From the NCBI GenBank assembly GCA_020740775.1, contig JAHEWK010000003.1, positions 1,364,001 through 1,428,000 on the forward strand: 64,000 nt of DNA. The letters run 5' to 3'. Origin of the DNA: Ilyonectria destructans. Taxonomy: Eukaryota > Ascomycota > Sordariomycetes > Hypocreales > Nectriaceae. Below, in pieces: positions 1-11,688 of this stretch. The translations under genes and the position numbers were made by a program. The notes below the pieces were generated by a model. That model had not been told where the DNA came from and ran no database searches. It saw only the letters and a program-made list of their open reading frames with translations. Position 1 is the stretch's first letter. The number at the start of each line of letters is the position of its first letter.

Positions 1-665
1 TTTGATGGAATTGACCATAATCCACTAAACATGCTAGACCTCCTTCATTCGCAGTTGCCAGAATAGGGCACGAGCTTTGATCTAACGACTGCACTGACGA
101 TCAGTGATCAACACATGACGGTCTAGATCAGCCACGATTAAAGCATGTTGTCGCAATGCAGGACAGGACAAGGCACGTAGCATGCAAATAAGGAGGCGTT
201 GATGCACGATAAAATGTAAAAAATCGACCGAGCAATACAGCACAGCGTCCCATTATACTCCCCGCCCCATGACTCTAGGTGACATGAGAACGTCGGGGAT
301 AGCGACTGACTCGTCAAGCCCCGGTCGACTCATGCATCCTCATGGGTTGCGGGTTGAATCCCGCGACTTGGTGGTATTCTAGATCATTTCTTCCCCCAAT
401 CGGCGCGAAGACCGCTATGGAGCTGCATCTTAGCTTTGCTCCGCAATGGTTCTTTCGCCCCGCCACCCATCCCCGTGGGGAAATGGCCACCAGTGCCGTC
501 CCAGGTTTCCAACAAATTGCCAACTCCTTGTTTCGACGTTATATATCATGCGATCGCCGTGGCATTTTTATTCTTTTCAACCCATCCAGTCTCTCTAAAG
601 CACCGCCTTAGAAAGATCAATCACCCTACTTGGAGAACACAGACTTGCCGCCGTCCATCACCACC
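1..665. other. Gene-free 5' flank of the MFS gene
   Basis: Short open frames overlap in three registers around 314-699, and none has a recognisable domain or start context. The stretch holds the promoter and 5' leader of the transporter beginning at 666. A pyrimidine-rich leader lies just before that ATG. Confidence 0.6.
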
Positions 666-2247
666 ATGGATCACGACAGAAAGGAGTCTGTGGAGATGAA
701 GGAAGACCCCAATGGTGAGGTCACGCAGCAGGACCGTGAATTGGCGGAGGCTATTCGCAATTACGTCCCGGGCACTGTCGAAGAAAAGAAGCTCGTCAGA
801 AAGATTGACTTCTTCCTCATGCCCATCCTTTGGCTCATGTACATCCTGAACTACATTGACAGGACCAATATCGTAAGTGCCAAGCCGAGTGCATCACGCG
901 GTGAGAGGACTGCATTTGAACTAACACCTCGCGACAGGGCAATGCCAAGATTGCGGGTATGCAAACGGATCTCAAGCTGACTGATGACGATTACGCCTGG
1001 GTGCTTTCCATCTTTTTCTTCGGGTACCTCATCTGCGAGGTCCCGTCCAACATGATTCTCTCCCGAAGCCGACCGTCCATCTTCCTCCCCGGCATCATGC
1101 TCGTCTGGGGCGCGCTTAGCGCTTTGATGGCAATCTCCAAGACATATGGTGCCCTACTCGGATTCCGATTCATTCTGGGATGCATCGAAGCGGGATTCTT
1201 CCCTGGTGTTTTGTATCTCTTGAGTTGCTGGTACACCAAAGCCGAATTGGGTACGTGTCTTGAAAAGGAAATAGCATTAAAACAACACAGCGCTGACATT
1301 GAGATCTAGGCAAGCGATTTGCCATCTTCTACACCGCCGCCGTCCTCTCTGGCGCCTTCGGTGGTCTTCTTGCCGGCGCCATTACTTCCAACCTTCATGA
1401 TGCGCACGGCATCGCGGGGTGGCGGTGGCTCTTCATCGTCGAAGGTGTTTCGACAGTCGGAGTTGCGATTTGCGCCTTCTTTATTTTGCTGGACTATCCC
1501 GAGACATCGACACGCCTCAACGAGTCTGAGCGACAGTTGGCCAAGCTACGAATCATCCATGACGGAATCGCTGAATCTGGTGGTGTCACACGTCGACTGA
1601 CCCACTGGGAGGCATTTGTCGCCGCCGTGTCTGATCCCCGAACTTACTTGTTCCTGGTTTTGTTCATGCTCGACGTCGGTGCAGGCACCATCTCCTACTT
1701 CATCCCTACCATCACCCTCTCTCTGGGCTACGAAACCACAAAGGCCCAATACATGACTGTCCCCATCTATGCCGTCGCCGCAGTATGCCTCAACATCGTC
1801 GCCTGGTCGTCTGACCGTGCTGGCGAGCGACGCTGGCACATTGCCGGAGCGCTGGGAGTTGGCTTCGCCTGCAGTGTTGTGTGTGCCGCGGTTCACACGG
1901 CGGTGGTGCGCTATGTCATGATCTGCTTTGTTGCAGCCGGCATCTGGACTGCCCTGCCACTTATCATGACCTGGACGAGCGGCGTCATTAGTTTGCCGGC
2001 GGAGAAGCGCGCTGTCGTGCTGGCCTTGGTCAACGCATTCGGCAACTTCTCCAGTGTGTATGGAAGCCGAATTTGGAAGAGCAGTGATGCTCCTGGGTAT
2101 CCGATAGGGTTCGGAGTCACGGCCGGTTTCCTAGGAGCTGGCATGATCCTAGCCGCCCTGATTCCGGTTGTGTGCCGCCTGGTAGACTGGAAGGGAACCA
2201 AGGCTGAGAGAGAGCTAGCACAAGCGAGGGAGGAGCAGGAAGAATGA
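666..2247 (+). CDS. MFS permease, allantoate/anion:cation symporter (Dal5-like) family
   Basis: Predicted proton-coupled plasma-membrane importer of small organic anions or vitamins; the substrate cannot be read from sequence. Three exons, 666-872, 938-1250 and 1310-2247, give 485 aa, normal for the family. The ATG at 666 has a CACC context; frame upstream of it has no other ATG. The first membrane segment ends in the family hallmark YIDRTNI, which continues across intron 1 into GNAKIAGM. About twelve hydrophobic segments follow (for example FFGYLICEVPSNMIL, FILGCIEAGFFPGVLYL, PIYAVAAVCLNIVAWSSDR). The C-terminal tail is short and acidic. The gene lies tail to tail with the P450 on the opposite strand, about 470 bp away, so a functional link is only possible. 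Family assignment is firm; substrate unknown. Confidence 0.9.
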
Positions 2248-2715
2248 GCTTGAAAGGATACAAGGCCAACGATTTCAGGCAATTCCTCCACCAGCCCAAA
2301 AGCCTCCGGCATAGATATATTGCACTCCAGAGCTATCATCTGGGTAATTTGTAAAGCAATCAATTATTTTTGGCGAAGGCTATAATCCACATACATCTGA
2401 TTTCAAGCAAAATCGCTCGTGAATAAGAAAGACCATAATAAAGTCCCACACATGCATCGGCTTCCCTTCAAAGTCCAATCTGTCCTTAATACGAATAAAA
2501 ATTCTACCGTCTCTGTGGTTTCCAAAATACCTCGGTAGCAAGAAAGCACGTCATCTGCTACAAGATCAATCTTGAAACAATTGTGGCTGTTTAGTTTCGC
2601 GATTAATATGCCCCTCCCAAGGTATACGTTCTATTCCACCAAAATCCACCATACTAGTCGCCAAACACTCGCTTTCTCCATTCCCTGCTGGGGGTCGCGT
2701 TGAATTGTATCGTGT
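2248..2715. other. Convergent intergenic spacer
   Basis: Lies between the stop codons of the MFS gene and the P450. It is AT-rich and consistent with two facing 3' UTRs. No coding signal seen. Confidence 0.6.
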
Positions 2716-4423
2716 TCAATGGAGGACATCAGAGTACGCGTCAATAGTAGCACCTTTAAGCAAGCTGGCATCGCTCTCTTCCTGTGGGTGCTCGATTTCG
2801 ATGGCCCGGATGAGTTTCGCCTGCTTAGCATTTCTCGGCGTAATCTTATAGAGAAAATCCACCGGATGATTAACAATTCCGGGTGTGGCCTCGAGCTTCA
2901 CCTCGATTTCCATTCCCTGCTCATCAACTGCCTTGCTGATGTTGAAAGCAGCTAGTGTCTGCGCGACGGTCAGGAAAATGGTAGAATCTGAGAAATAGCG
3001 GCCAGGGCATATTCTGCGCCCGAAGCCAAATGCCACATTCATGGGGTCGGGCTCGTTGCGAGGCTCCAGATACCGCTCGGGGTTGAAAGAGCTTGGGTCG
3101 ATGTACACCTCGGGATCATGCAAAAACCACCATACCGCGGTAACCAAAATTGCCCCTTTCGGGATCAGATGGTCATTATAAACCAGGTCTGCATCCGCCA
3201 AATGCGGTATACACAACGGTGCGACGGGTGACCAACGGTTAATTTCTTTGACCACACCCTCGATGTATGGCAGCTTGCCTCTGTCCAGAAATCCTGGAAG
3301 CCTTTCGGTGCCGGTCACCCGATCGATTTCCTCCTGCGCCTTACGCTGAACCTCCGGGAACATTATCATGGCCAAGATGAAGTTGGTGAGGCTCGGAACT
3401 ACAGTATCAGCGCCCGCACCGTACAACGTGGCGGCTGTCCACTTGATAGCGTGCTCGTCGTCGCGACTCAGATTCGACTTTTGAGTGTCACCATTGCTGC
3501 TCTTTTGAAGGAGCCTTGACACGTATGACGACCGATGATTGCCACTCGCCATCTGCTGCCGGACAAATGAGTAAGGAATCTCTGCCACCGCCTGGTTGAT
3601 CTTGGTCCACTTCCTGGCCATCTCCTTAAAAGCAGTGCCGGGGAAACCATCCGGCAAATACTTCAGAGCAGGAATGGCATCAATCAACCAGGTCATAGGG
3701 GCTACTGCAAGCAATGCATTGGCCATCATACGAGTGATCAAGTCGATCAAGGGGTCCTCTTTGTTCGGTTCAATGGAATAGCCGTATGTCATTTTCAACA
3801 TGATGGCACCCGCTTGTCTGTAGCTTGTCAGAGAAGTTTCCATGAAATACCGATTCTCTCATCCTCCGATCTCTTAGAATTGTGGGTTATCCAGCTTACG
3901 TTTTTAAATGTTGAATTAGACCCTCGGGCTTATCCAGGACGCGAAGAAGCAATCGCCGCACTTCCACTTCTTGCAGGTCATTAAACCGCGATGTTGCGGC
4001 TTTTGTGCCGAGTTCTTGGTGGATAAGTTTGCGATACAGGCGGAATTTATCATCGTACTGCTGCATTGTAACGAACTCGCTGAGGCCACAGAGACCAGAC
4101 GCGAACTCAGACTTCGGCCGCGCTGAGGTCTTGATTGATTTCTTCTCCATGAGGTCATGTGCTGCCTGTCTGTCATGGATGATGACGAGTGTCTGACCCA
4201 TCACAGTGATGGAGCTGATCAAGCCGTAGGCTTCTTTATGCTTAAGCCAATGCTGAAATTCCGGCACCCCCTTTGGCGGGAGGTCCATGATGTTGCCGAC
4301 GATGGGGAGGGGCTTAGGCCCTGGAGGAAGTTTGGGGCCAGCTTTCTTCGCGAAGCATTGTCGATAGATAATGGAGCCTAGCAGAAGAGCAATACCAGCT
4401 TGGACAAAAAGCAAGCTTACCAT
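2716..4423 (-). CDS. Cytochrome P450 monooxygenase (OrdA/CYP64-like group)
   Basis: Membrane-anchored haem monooxygenase of the endoplasmic reticulum. Two exons, 4423-3900 and 3817-2716, give 541 aa. The intron removes an in-frame stop and restores the stretch HLKTQAGAIMLKMTYGY, which is typical of this group. Seen in order: an N-terminal membrane anchor (about 1-20), the proline-rich hinge KLPPGPKPLPIVGN, an I-helix AGADT oxygen-activation motif, a K-helix ExxR (EINR), a PERF-type FNPERY, and the haem loop FGFGRRICPGRYF with Cys445. All key residues are present, so the enzyme should be active. The resemblance to O-methylsterigmatocystin oxidoreductase-type P450s comes from family memory. It is divergent from the NRAMP gene across 1.2 kb and tail to tail with an MFS transporter. 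No PKS is nearby, so a role in a pathway is open. Confidence 0.92.
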
Positions 4424-5640
4424 GGCAAGGGATTGAGTTCAACAGTTTAAACAACAAGATTTTGCGGAGTGCTATCTGAAAATCGAAATTCTCTGTCAAA
4501 CTCTCGAAATGAGAGCTGCCGGACAAACGAAAAAGTTCAGAACCACCCGTGTTTCAAATAGTACTTCCCCGCATTGTTAAGTAGATTCCTGCCGATTAAT
4601 TTCTACTTCCGCATCCTTGATTCAAAGGTAAGACGACACTCAATCGACACATGATTCGACGCACATCCTGGGTATCGTTACATCATAGCCGTAGACATGG
4701 CTTGGCTTTCATGCAAGCCTGTTGTATTGGCAAATCACAGATTGCTGCGAGAAATATCAACCAGCGGGATCCAATTGCGTCGTTGCTGATTGTCGCACTG
4801 AGGAAGCCAGATGACTCCCCATTGCCGTCCAACTGGAGCGTGACGTGGATCTTTGCTTAGAACAAATGTGTTAGCACCACAGATGTGCTGACATAAACGT
4901 GCTATCCCTTAGGTTTGACGGTGGTGTGCTAGCACAAATTCTGCCCCCACACATGGACGCTAGTTCACGGATGCCGACTTCCCGCGTCGGTACTTCACGA
5001 TACATACAAAGTACAGCCAGCCCGCAAGGGTGGAAAGGTTGATTCCAGTTGTACTTGAATAAATTCTCCACCTGAAAGCTCCCATGTGTTAAGTCGGGCT
5101 CAGGAGTTCTCTCTATTGGCAGCCAGATATGCATGTACATGCATGCGCTAAGGATTGCATGTACTGAGTACTCTCACTCTAGTGTTATTGATAGCAGCTT
5201 TAGAAGTATCTGTACAAGCGGCTCAAGTATCGAATTAAACTTTCCGACCCTTGTGAGCCGTACATGTAAGCAATCGTCGTGTGAGGTTTCACTTCGGTGG
5301 CATCAAGCCGTCAAACTGCAGCAGGTAGCTTACAGTATCTATCTAGTCTTCTGCGCAGCACCTACCAAACCCTCCTTGTCAAGGCTTTACCAGCCAACGA
5401 AATGTCTACCCATTATCTTAAAAGTGGGACATGTTCGCGTCTTACATGCCGGGAGTTCGCTGAGGCGGCCTAACGGGTAGACCAACCAATTACAATTGCC
5501 TGTCCATGTCGTCACGGGGTCTCACCGCTACCGGGCGGAATCGGATTATTTAACTTAGTCCACGCAAACCTCCTCCTTCGAGGTCTGCAATCTGTGGTTT
5601 TATTCGTAGTACGAACGAGCACAGTGAACTCTCCGAAGCC
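4424..5640. promoter_or_regulatory. Divergent intergenic region between P450 and NRAMP genes
   Basis: About 1.2 kb separates the two start codons, so it must contain both promoters. Open frames here (around 4651-4860 and 5133-5480) are low-quality and have no homology I recognise. I saw no convincing repeated operator. Confidence 0.5.
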
Positions 5641-7641
5641 ATGAATAAAACGTCCCGAACGGACGAGCCCCTCGAGGGCGACGATGGCTACAACCAGAGT
5701 CCGAATCCGCTATCTAACGACCTGACCACCAACGAGGACTTCAATGGAATCGCCAATAGTAGAGCATTGGGGGAACAAGATTCCCAATTATTGCAGGGCA
5801 CGACGTTGGCCGCCTTACAAGACACTGGAGCCCGCAACACCACGTCTAAAAATGACTCCAGGATCACCCACCAGCTGGCTTATGGGTCAATTGACCATGG
5901 CCAGCCCCCCGAGGGCGTTTTGCAAGTCCCTGCAATCGCCCAACCCCCGCCTCACTCGCCTACCTCGGCGGGTGGTGATGGTGATGCCGACCATCTCACA
6001 CCATTCCAGCGGCTCAAAAAGAACGTCCTCACCTTCTGCTCCTTCATTGGGCCCGGCTTTATGATTTCGGTTGCTTATAGTATGTCGTCATTGCTCTCGC
6101 TAAGATCACGCTGCAGCGTACATTGACACTCGCGCCTATAGTCGATCCGGGCAATTACTCGACAGACATCGCTGCTGGAGCTTCGTACCGCTTTCGCCTC
6201 CTGTTCATTGTCCTCCTCTCCAACTTGTTCGCCATCTTTCTCCAGAGTCTGGCTATTAAGCTTGGCACCGTCAGCGGGCTCAATCTTGCGGAAGCCTGTC
6301 GCGCATTTCTCCCACGATGGCTCAACTACATTTTGTATGCCTTTGCGGAGGCTGCAATCATTGCTACGGACATAGCTGAGGTACTTTACATTCCCTTTTT
6401 TATATCTACAAATTTCCAGACGTGACTAACTGGCCAGGTGATTGGTTTTGCTATTGCATTAAACCTGTTGATCCCTCAGATCCCATTGGTCGCTGGATGT
6501 GCCATTTCAATCATCGATGTTATGGTAATCCTTATCTTCTACCAGCCAGAAGGGTCCATGAGAGCCCTTAGATACTTCGAGATTTTTATCATTTGCCTGG
6601 TCCTTGGTGTAGTGGTGTGCTTCTGCATCCAAATGTCCCTGATCCGCGATACGACGGCGGGAGAAGTCTTCAGGGGATATCTACCATCAAAGTCCCTGGT
6701 CGAGAAGGAAGCGTAAGTGGGGGATGCTCGTCTTTCTTGAGCGGTCCGCTAACAATAGCAGCATCTACCAAGCCTGCGGAATTCTTGGTGCAACAGTTAT
6801 GCCGCACAGCTTGTACCTGGGGTCGGGTATTGTCCAACCCCGGCTGCGGGAGTTTGACGAGCAGCGTAGCCTTTTGCCTCGTGAGCTTGCATCGGGGTCC
6901 TCGTCCGCCGACGACGGCATCGACAAGGGTTACTATGTCCCGTCCTTGGGTGCAATCCAATACTCACTCAAGGTCTCGATTTTCGAAGTGGCCATCTCTC
7001 TGTTCACGTTTGCGCTCTTCGTCAACTCTGCCATCCTCATCGTCGCTGGTGCTTCGTTGTATAACAACCCAGACGCCCTTGACGCGGACATCTTTGGCAT
7101 CCACGATCTGCTCTCGGCGTCCATTTCGCCTGCAGCTGGTACTATTTTTGCCTTGGCCTTGTTGCTCTCGGGAGTCTCGGCAGGTATCGTCTGTACCATT
7201 GCGGGCCAGATGGTCAGCGAGGGCGCGTTGAATTGGAACATCCGCCCTTGGCTGCGCCGTCTGGTGACTCGAAGCATCAGTATCACCCCGAGCATTATCA
7301 TTGCCGGAGCTGTAGGACGCCCAGGACTCAACGCCGCGCTCAATGGGTCACAGGTTGCCCTGAGTATCGTCCTGCCTTTTGTTACGGCACCACTCATCTA
7401 CTTTACCTGCCGTAACAAGTATATGACAGCTCAGCCTGGCAGAGCGCGGTGGCTGCTGGTCGGGAAGAACGACGACAACGAAGAGGCCGATGTAATCAGA
7501 CGCACTGACCTCCCATTTTCGACTATGGGTGGGGGTGTTAAGATGGCTAATTCATGGTACACGACGATTTTCGCAATTCTGGTGTGGCTATTCATTGCAA
7601 TTATGAATGTGGCTAATCTGGCATTTTTGGGGAAGGATTAG
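5641..7641 (+). CDS. NRAMP-family divalent metal ion transporter (Smf-like)
   Basis: Proton-coupled importer of Mn2+, Fe2+ or related metals. Four exons, 5641-6079, 6142-6380, 6438-6712 and 6762-7641, give 610 aa. A hydrophilic N-terminal tail of about 125 residues precedes the membrane core. The two metal-binding signatures are both intact: DPGN at residues 148-151 in TM1 (context VAYIDPGNYSTDIAAGA) and MPH at 331-333 in TM6 (context TVMPHSLYLGS). Each intron falls inside conserved sequence and restores it, which supports the model. About eleven hydrophobic segments are visible and the protein ends in a hydrophobic segment followed by FLGKD. Because DPGN and MPH are canonical, this is a true metal transporter and not one of the NRAMP-related variants. 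Specific metal and membrane (plasma or vacuolar) are not decidable here. Confidence 0.94.
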
Positions 7642-8704
7642 TGAGACTAGCGTCGAAGGTGCTCGGTGAGGAGCAGCTACGACCTTTGCTGATGTTTTGA
7701 TTTCACGTTTCATTTCGCGTTGTTGATTTATTTCTCCTGGATTTTCCGATCGTCCTGTAACATTGCTCGGCTGCAGCTTGCTTGTTCGTTACTCGACAAG
7801 TAATCTATGTCAGCGTTGACGGTGATGTTGGCCATCCAGATTTGATTTATAGGCAAAGAGAAGACGGAGAATGTTCAACACAAGAGTTACAAGGTAGCTT
7901 CAACAGCCCTTAGAGAAAACCTTTAGCATACATTAGAAAGACACAGTCCGCTCATTCCTCGTGTATAATTCCGTCGCTTGAGGAGTTAAGGTCAAGGAGT
8001 AGACGTATGTGTATTAAAGCAACTCTCTAGCTCTGCTTATTACAAAGTGACCCCTGTACTCGATGAGGATAGAATGTCAGACGAGGTCGTCGGCCTGACG
8101 CAGGAATACCACGCGAGATCATTGATCTTACTCAGGGTAAGAGTTCCGTCGCACTACTTGGCTAAGCTTTGGACTCAGCACGATTTGCACTCTAGATTCG
8201 TACGATGCGGGGCCTTATGGAAGTCGGGAGTGGGCTCCAGAACCCCAACGACGATGAATCACCATCCGCTCTATTCCGCAGCAGAGGTTCGCAGATTACC
8301 CCAATTACCCCAGATACTTCCCCATTGCGTAATGGGTCGTATGATTGCTCAAAGTACCCCGCGTTAGACTAATCAGGCAAGTTCCGCTAGTGGCATCCAA
8401 CCCAGAGAAGGGTATGTTTAACTTGGTTCGGATAATCACGGATTTGACCGGACCGACGTGGCTGACTAGGCCACAGACTAAAGTTATCCACAGCTGGCAG
8501 CATTGCAAGTGGAGATGGAATGACCTGCTTAGTTGGTCTTCAGTGAGGGAGGTACAGGAAGTTTCGCTACGTAATCACATGAGATTCGATCCCAGACGTT
8601 AGACGAGGTTTGGAGTTGCAGGAACGGAACTGACGTCCGAACATTGAATCGATATAACGCATCGTTGAATGGATAAAGTATACTTCAATAGCTCCTCTTG
8701 ATAT
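7642..8704. other. Convergent gene-free stretch
   Basis: About 1.06 kb between the 3' ends of the NRAMP gene and the Zn2Cys6 gene. A 106-codon open frame at 8047-8367 lacks any domain and has an odd composition; I do not call it. Nothing else seen. Confidence 0.55.
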
Positions 8705-11190
8705 CTATGCAATGCCAAGATTGTCTTGATCAATGTCGGGCAAGCTCCATAGAAAGTTAAGCGAGTCAACGTCCAAGCCCAACGACAGCTGATCACAGCC
8801 TGAATTAAACGGGGCGATACCCGAGTCGAATGGGAGAGCCATCCAGGTATTGTCTCCATCTCCCAGGTTCATGTTTCCAAAATCAATATAGCTATTTCCC
8901 TGATCGACTCCCATAGTTAGAGTTTGCAACGCCGGTCCAGGCGTCTTGGCCGCACTTTCGGCGCCACCATGGACCGGGACCCGACCCAGTCGCTCTACAG
9001 AGACTTGATTTGGGATTGAAGTGAGGTGCGAGCGAAAATGGGCTGTGTGCTTTTCAATGAGCGTGGCGTATCTCAATGCAAAGTCCATGTCATCAGGAGG
9101 GGAGGACTTCAGCGTAGTAGTGCACTGGTCTAAGATGTACAAGGCCGCTTGCACATCCATGTTTGTCGAACCGACACTCAGAGCCTTGAGAAGAAACACC
9201 GAAGCAGATATAACAATGATCTTAACACGTGCCGGCGCGAAGGGTAGTTGTGCCTTGAACGCAGTCATGGTCGCAATGTGTAACACCTTGCTACTGTCTG
9301 AGATGACATCTTGCAAGAACCGAGCGTCTTTCGATGTAATGAATGCTGACAATCCATCTCCGGGGTTTCTGTCAACGGAGTTTAGGCCAGATGCCGATGC
9401 TCTCGCAGCTACCGCCTGGATTGAGACTGCCCCGGTGCAAGCTTTGAGATGGTGGAATTCGATTGATAACGAGTCCCGAAGCGAGTCACTCATTTCTGTG
9501 GCCCCTCAGTTAACAACTAATACAACAGGTGGGTCGGACTTCAAACCTTTACTCAGAGTTTCGAATTTTTGTTCCCATTTGGAGAGGGACGTTGCGAAAT
9601 GTTCCAGAAGGTCTGCATAGTTGTCGCTCAGGATCTTGCCTTGAAGATCCGGGCCGGACTGGAAAAACATGGATGAAGCTGTGCGCGATAGTTGAGTAAG
9701 TGCGACGTGCATGTCCATGTAAGCGATCCAAGACCGGTGCCATGGGTCGCTCGTGGTCTCCATAGGTAGCCGAGAAGCAATAATGGCAACACTGTCCGGG
9801 AATACAGAGGGATAGCCTAATCTGATGGCGGTCTGGGTCACGTAAGTGTAGAGAAGCTTTTGCGCGCGAAACCTTCGACCCTCCTCCGCATCCCACGAAG
9901 CTGACGCCTCTTGCGGGTGGCTAGATAATATTCCAAGCTCATAAGCCAAATTTGATGCCATGCCCAGTAGCATCCACGACATTCTGTTGGACCGCTTTGC
10001 AGGCTCAAAAACGTCTTCACGCCAGCGAATAAGAGGCTCCTCGTTATTAAGATTTGTGCGATTCGTTCGATCGTAGGCTGGAGATATCAATAGTCCATCC
10101 CAGCCGTCCGTTTCGGGTGGAAAATGCAGGGCACGAGGGTGCCAATCTGATATTAGCATCAGACTCTCAATTGTGCCAATAATTCTTGTTTTGGATGTCG
10201 ATGTCTTCTCCTGCCCCAGCAAAATCCTCTTGATTAAGACTTCGCAGTGATTCCAGACACGTTGGTGAATAAAGTGACTTCTTGAAGTTCCGCCAGCACC
10301 GGGAAGCATGAAGAAACGCGAAGATACCATGAGCAGAGTGCAGCACAGCATCGCCTCCTCATTGACAAGACGTGAATGGGCTGTGTGGTCACGGAATTGA
10401 TCTACCATGACTGGTGACAGGGGTGAAAGATATTTGAAGAACCTGATTCGTCAATCAACGGCTAAAGGAATCAGGTCACTATTGAGACTCACAAATCAAT
10501 GTATGTGACAGCTTCCTGAGCAGTGAACCATCCCTGGCGGACAAATCGAGACTTGTCCCATAAGTCGAGGGTAGCATCGTTGGGCTCCGACAAGGTCGAA
10601 ATAGAGAATCCAAATCCACAATTACTGCCTGGAGTCACATTTGGACCAGTGACGGGAATTCTGGGGATGGAACTGTTAGGTTGCTGTGAATGAGATGACG
10701 GTGCTGTGACTCTGTGTTGCGGAAGGGCCGCATCAGACAGAATGTCTAGCGCATCATTGGTCCCTGTGACGATGGTCGATCTGACTCTATCATAAAGAGA
10801 ATGATTCGTTACACTCGGTGAGGTTTCGTCCTCTCTTTGACCTTCATCGGAGATGGTCAGGTCCGGCACCTCATGTCGTTCGAACTGGCCAGCGAAATCC
10901 TGCGGGGATCCATTGGAGGCATGAGGCTCATTACGGCCAAGCCATGGTCCATTCGCTGGATTTTCCGAGCTTGCCGCCTCCGTATTCGACCTGGTCCATT
11001 TGGGCGGATCTCTATGTTTGTGAGCCTTGGGCCGATGATCAAACTGACACTCGCGATGTTCCCGCTGGCATTTGGCACACGGAGGCTTGTCCTTGATTAT
11101 GCACCTCGCCTTGCGGGCTCGACAGGAGACACACGCCACGTAGCTGCGCTTGAATGACCGGGAAGAGGCTGCGGGGTCCGGTCTCTCCAT
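8705..11190 (-). CDS. Zn(II)2Cys6 transcription factor with fungal-specific regulatory domain
   Basis: Nuclear DNA-binding regulator. Three exons, 11190-10493, 10442-9553 and 9495-8705, give 792 aa. The binuclear zinc cluster has all six cysteines, C20-x2-C23-x6-C30-x7-C38-x2-C41-x6-C48, followed by a basic linker rich in His, Lys and Arg. Intron 1 joins AVTYIDL to FFKYLSPLSP, and intron 2 joins KFETL to KMSDSLRDSL; both restore the frame with consensus sites (GTGAGT, GTAAAG). The middle region looks like the fungal-specific transcription factor domain (residues about 230-600). It is divergent from the lyase gene at 11689, 498 bp between start codons, and that interval contains a duplicated CCG-N3-CGG-containing motif. 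The simplest inference is that this protein controls itself and the lyase. Target genes are not proven. Confidence 0.9.
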
Positions 11191-11286
11191 TGCGTCTAAT
11201 CAATGGTCTGGGGGAGTGTGATAAGACGTTTGGTTGTCCCCAGTGTAGACGGGACAATTGGGACATGCTGCCTCCGCGCCGTGAGC

Positions 11287-11302
11287 ATCCGCGTCGGCCC
11301 GG
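11287..11302 (+). promoter_or_regulatory. Candidate Zn2Cys6 operator, copy 1
   Basis: Reads ATCCGCGTCGGCCCGG. It contains the inverted triplet pair CCG-N3-CGG expected for a dimeric zinc-cluster factor. It matches copy 2 at 11401 in 14 of 16 positions, both differences being C/T. Function is inferred. Confidence 0.55.
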
Positions 11303-11400
11303 GCTCGGAAGTGGGGAAATGATGTACCGGCTTGTCAAGTTACACCAGCCAGCGGAATAGCGGAGAAGTGGAGACCTTGACGCATGTGCGGGCCGGTAGT

Positions 11401-11416
11401 ATCCGTGTCGGTCCGG
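11401..11416 (+). promoter_or_regulatory. Candidate Zn2Cys6 operator, copy 2
   Basis: Reads ATCCGTGTCGGTCCGG, the second copy of the motif at 11287, in the same orientation 114 bp downstream. It lies 288 bp before the lyase start codon. Function is inferred. Confidence 0.55.
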
Positions 11417-11688
11417 CAGCGCGGTTCTGTCTTGGGGAATCCTGGTCTCCACGCTTGGGAATGAGATGTCAATGAGATCATCCAACTTATCAGTTTCATC
11501 AAAGGCTCACACCAAAGACTGCGGGGTTCCGATGTTCGGCCCAGATGTAATTTCAAGGTCATTCTCCATGTGGCGAGTTCGGATACAAAAGGAACGAATA
11601 CATCCATATAAACACGATATGATTCCATGATACCAGACGACCAGCAAACAGAAACATATTCAAGCATCAACTCTCCAACAAAACAAAC

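Larger units (their letters stand above)
11191..11688. promoter_or_regulatory. Bidirectional promoter between Zn2Cys6 regulator and lyase
   Basis: A compact 498-bp divergent promoter. It contains two near-identical 16-mers of the form ATCCGYGTCGGYCCGG at 11287-11302 and 11401-11416, listed separately. Confidence 0.7.

Noticed and set aside
342..380. Possible tRNA B-box-like GGGTTGAATCCC
   Set aside because: No A box or cloverleaf could be built around it.
8047..8367. 106-codon plus-strand frame in the NRAMP 3' region
   Set aside because: Starts on a non-ATG codon, no domain, no splice partners.
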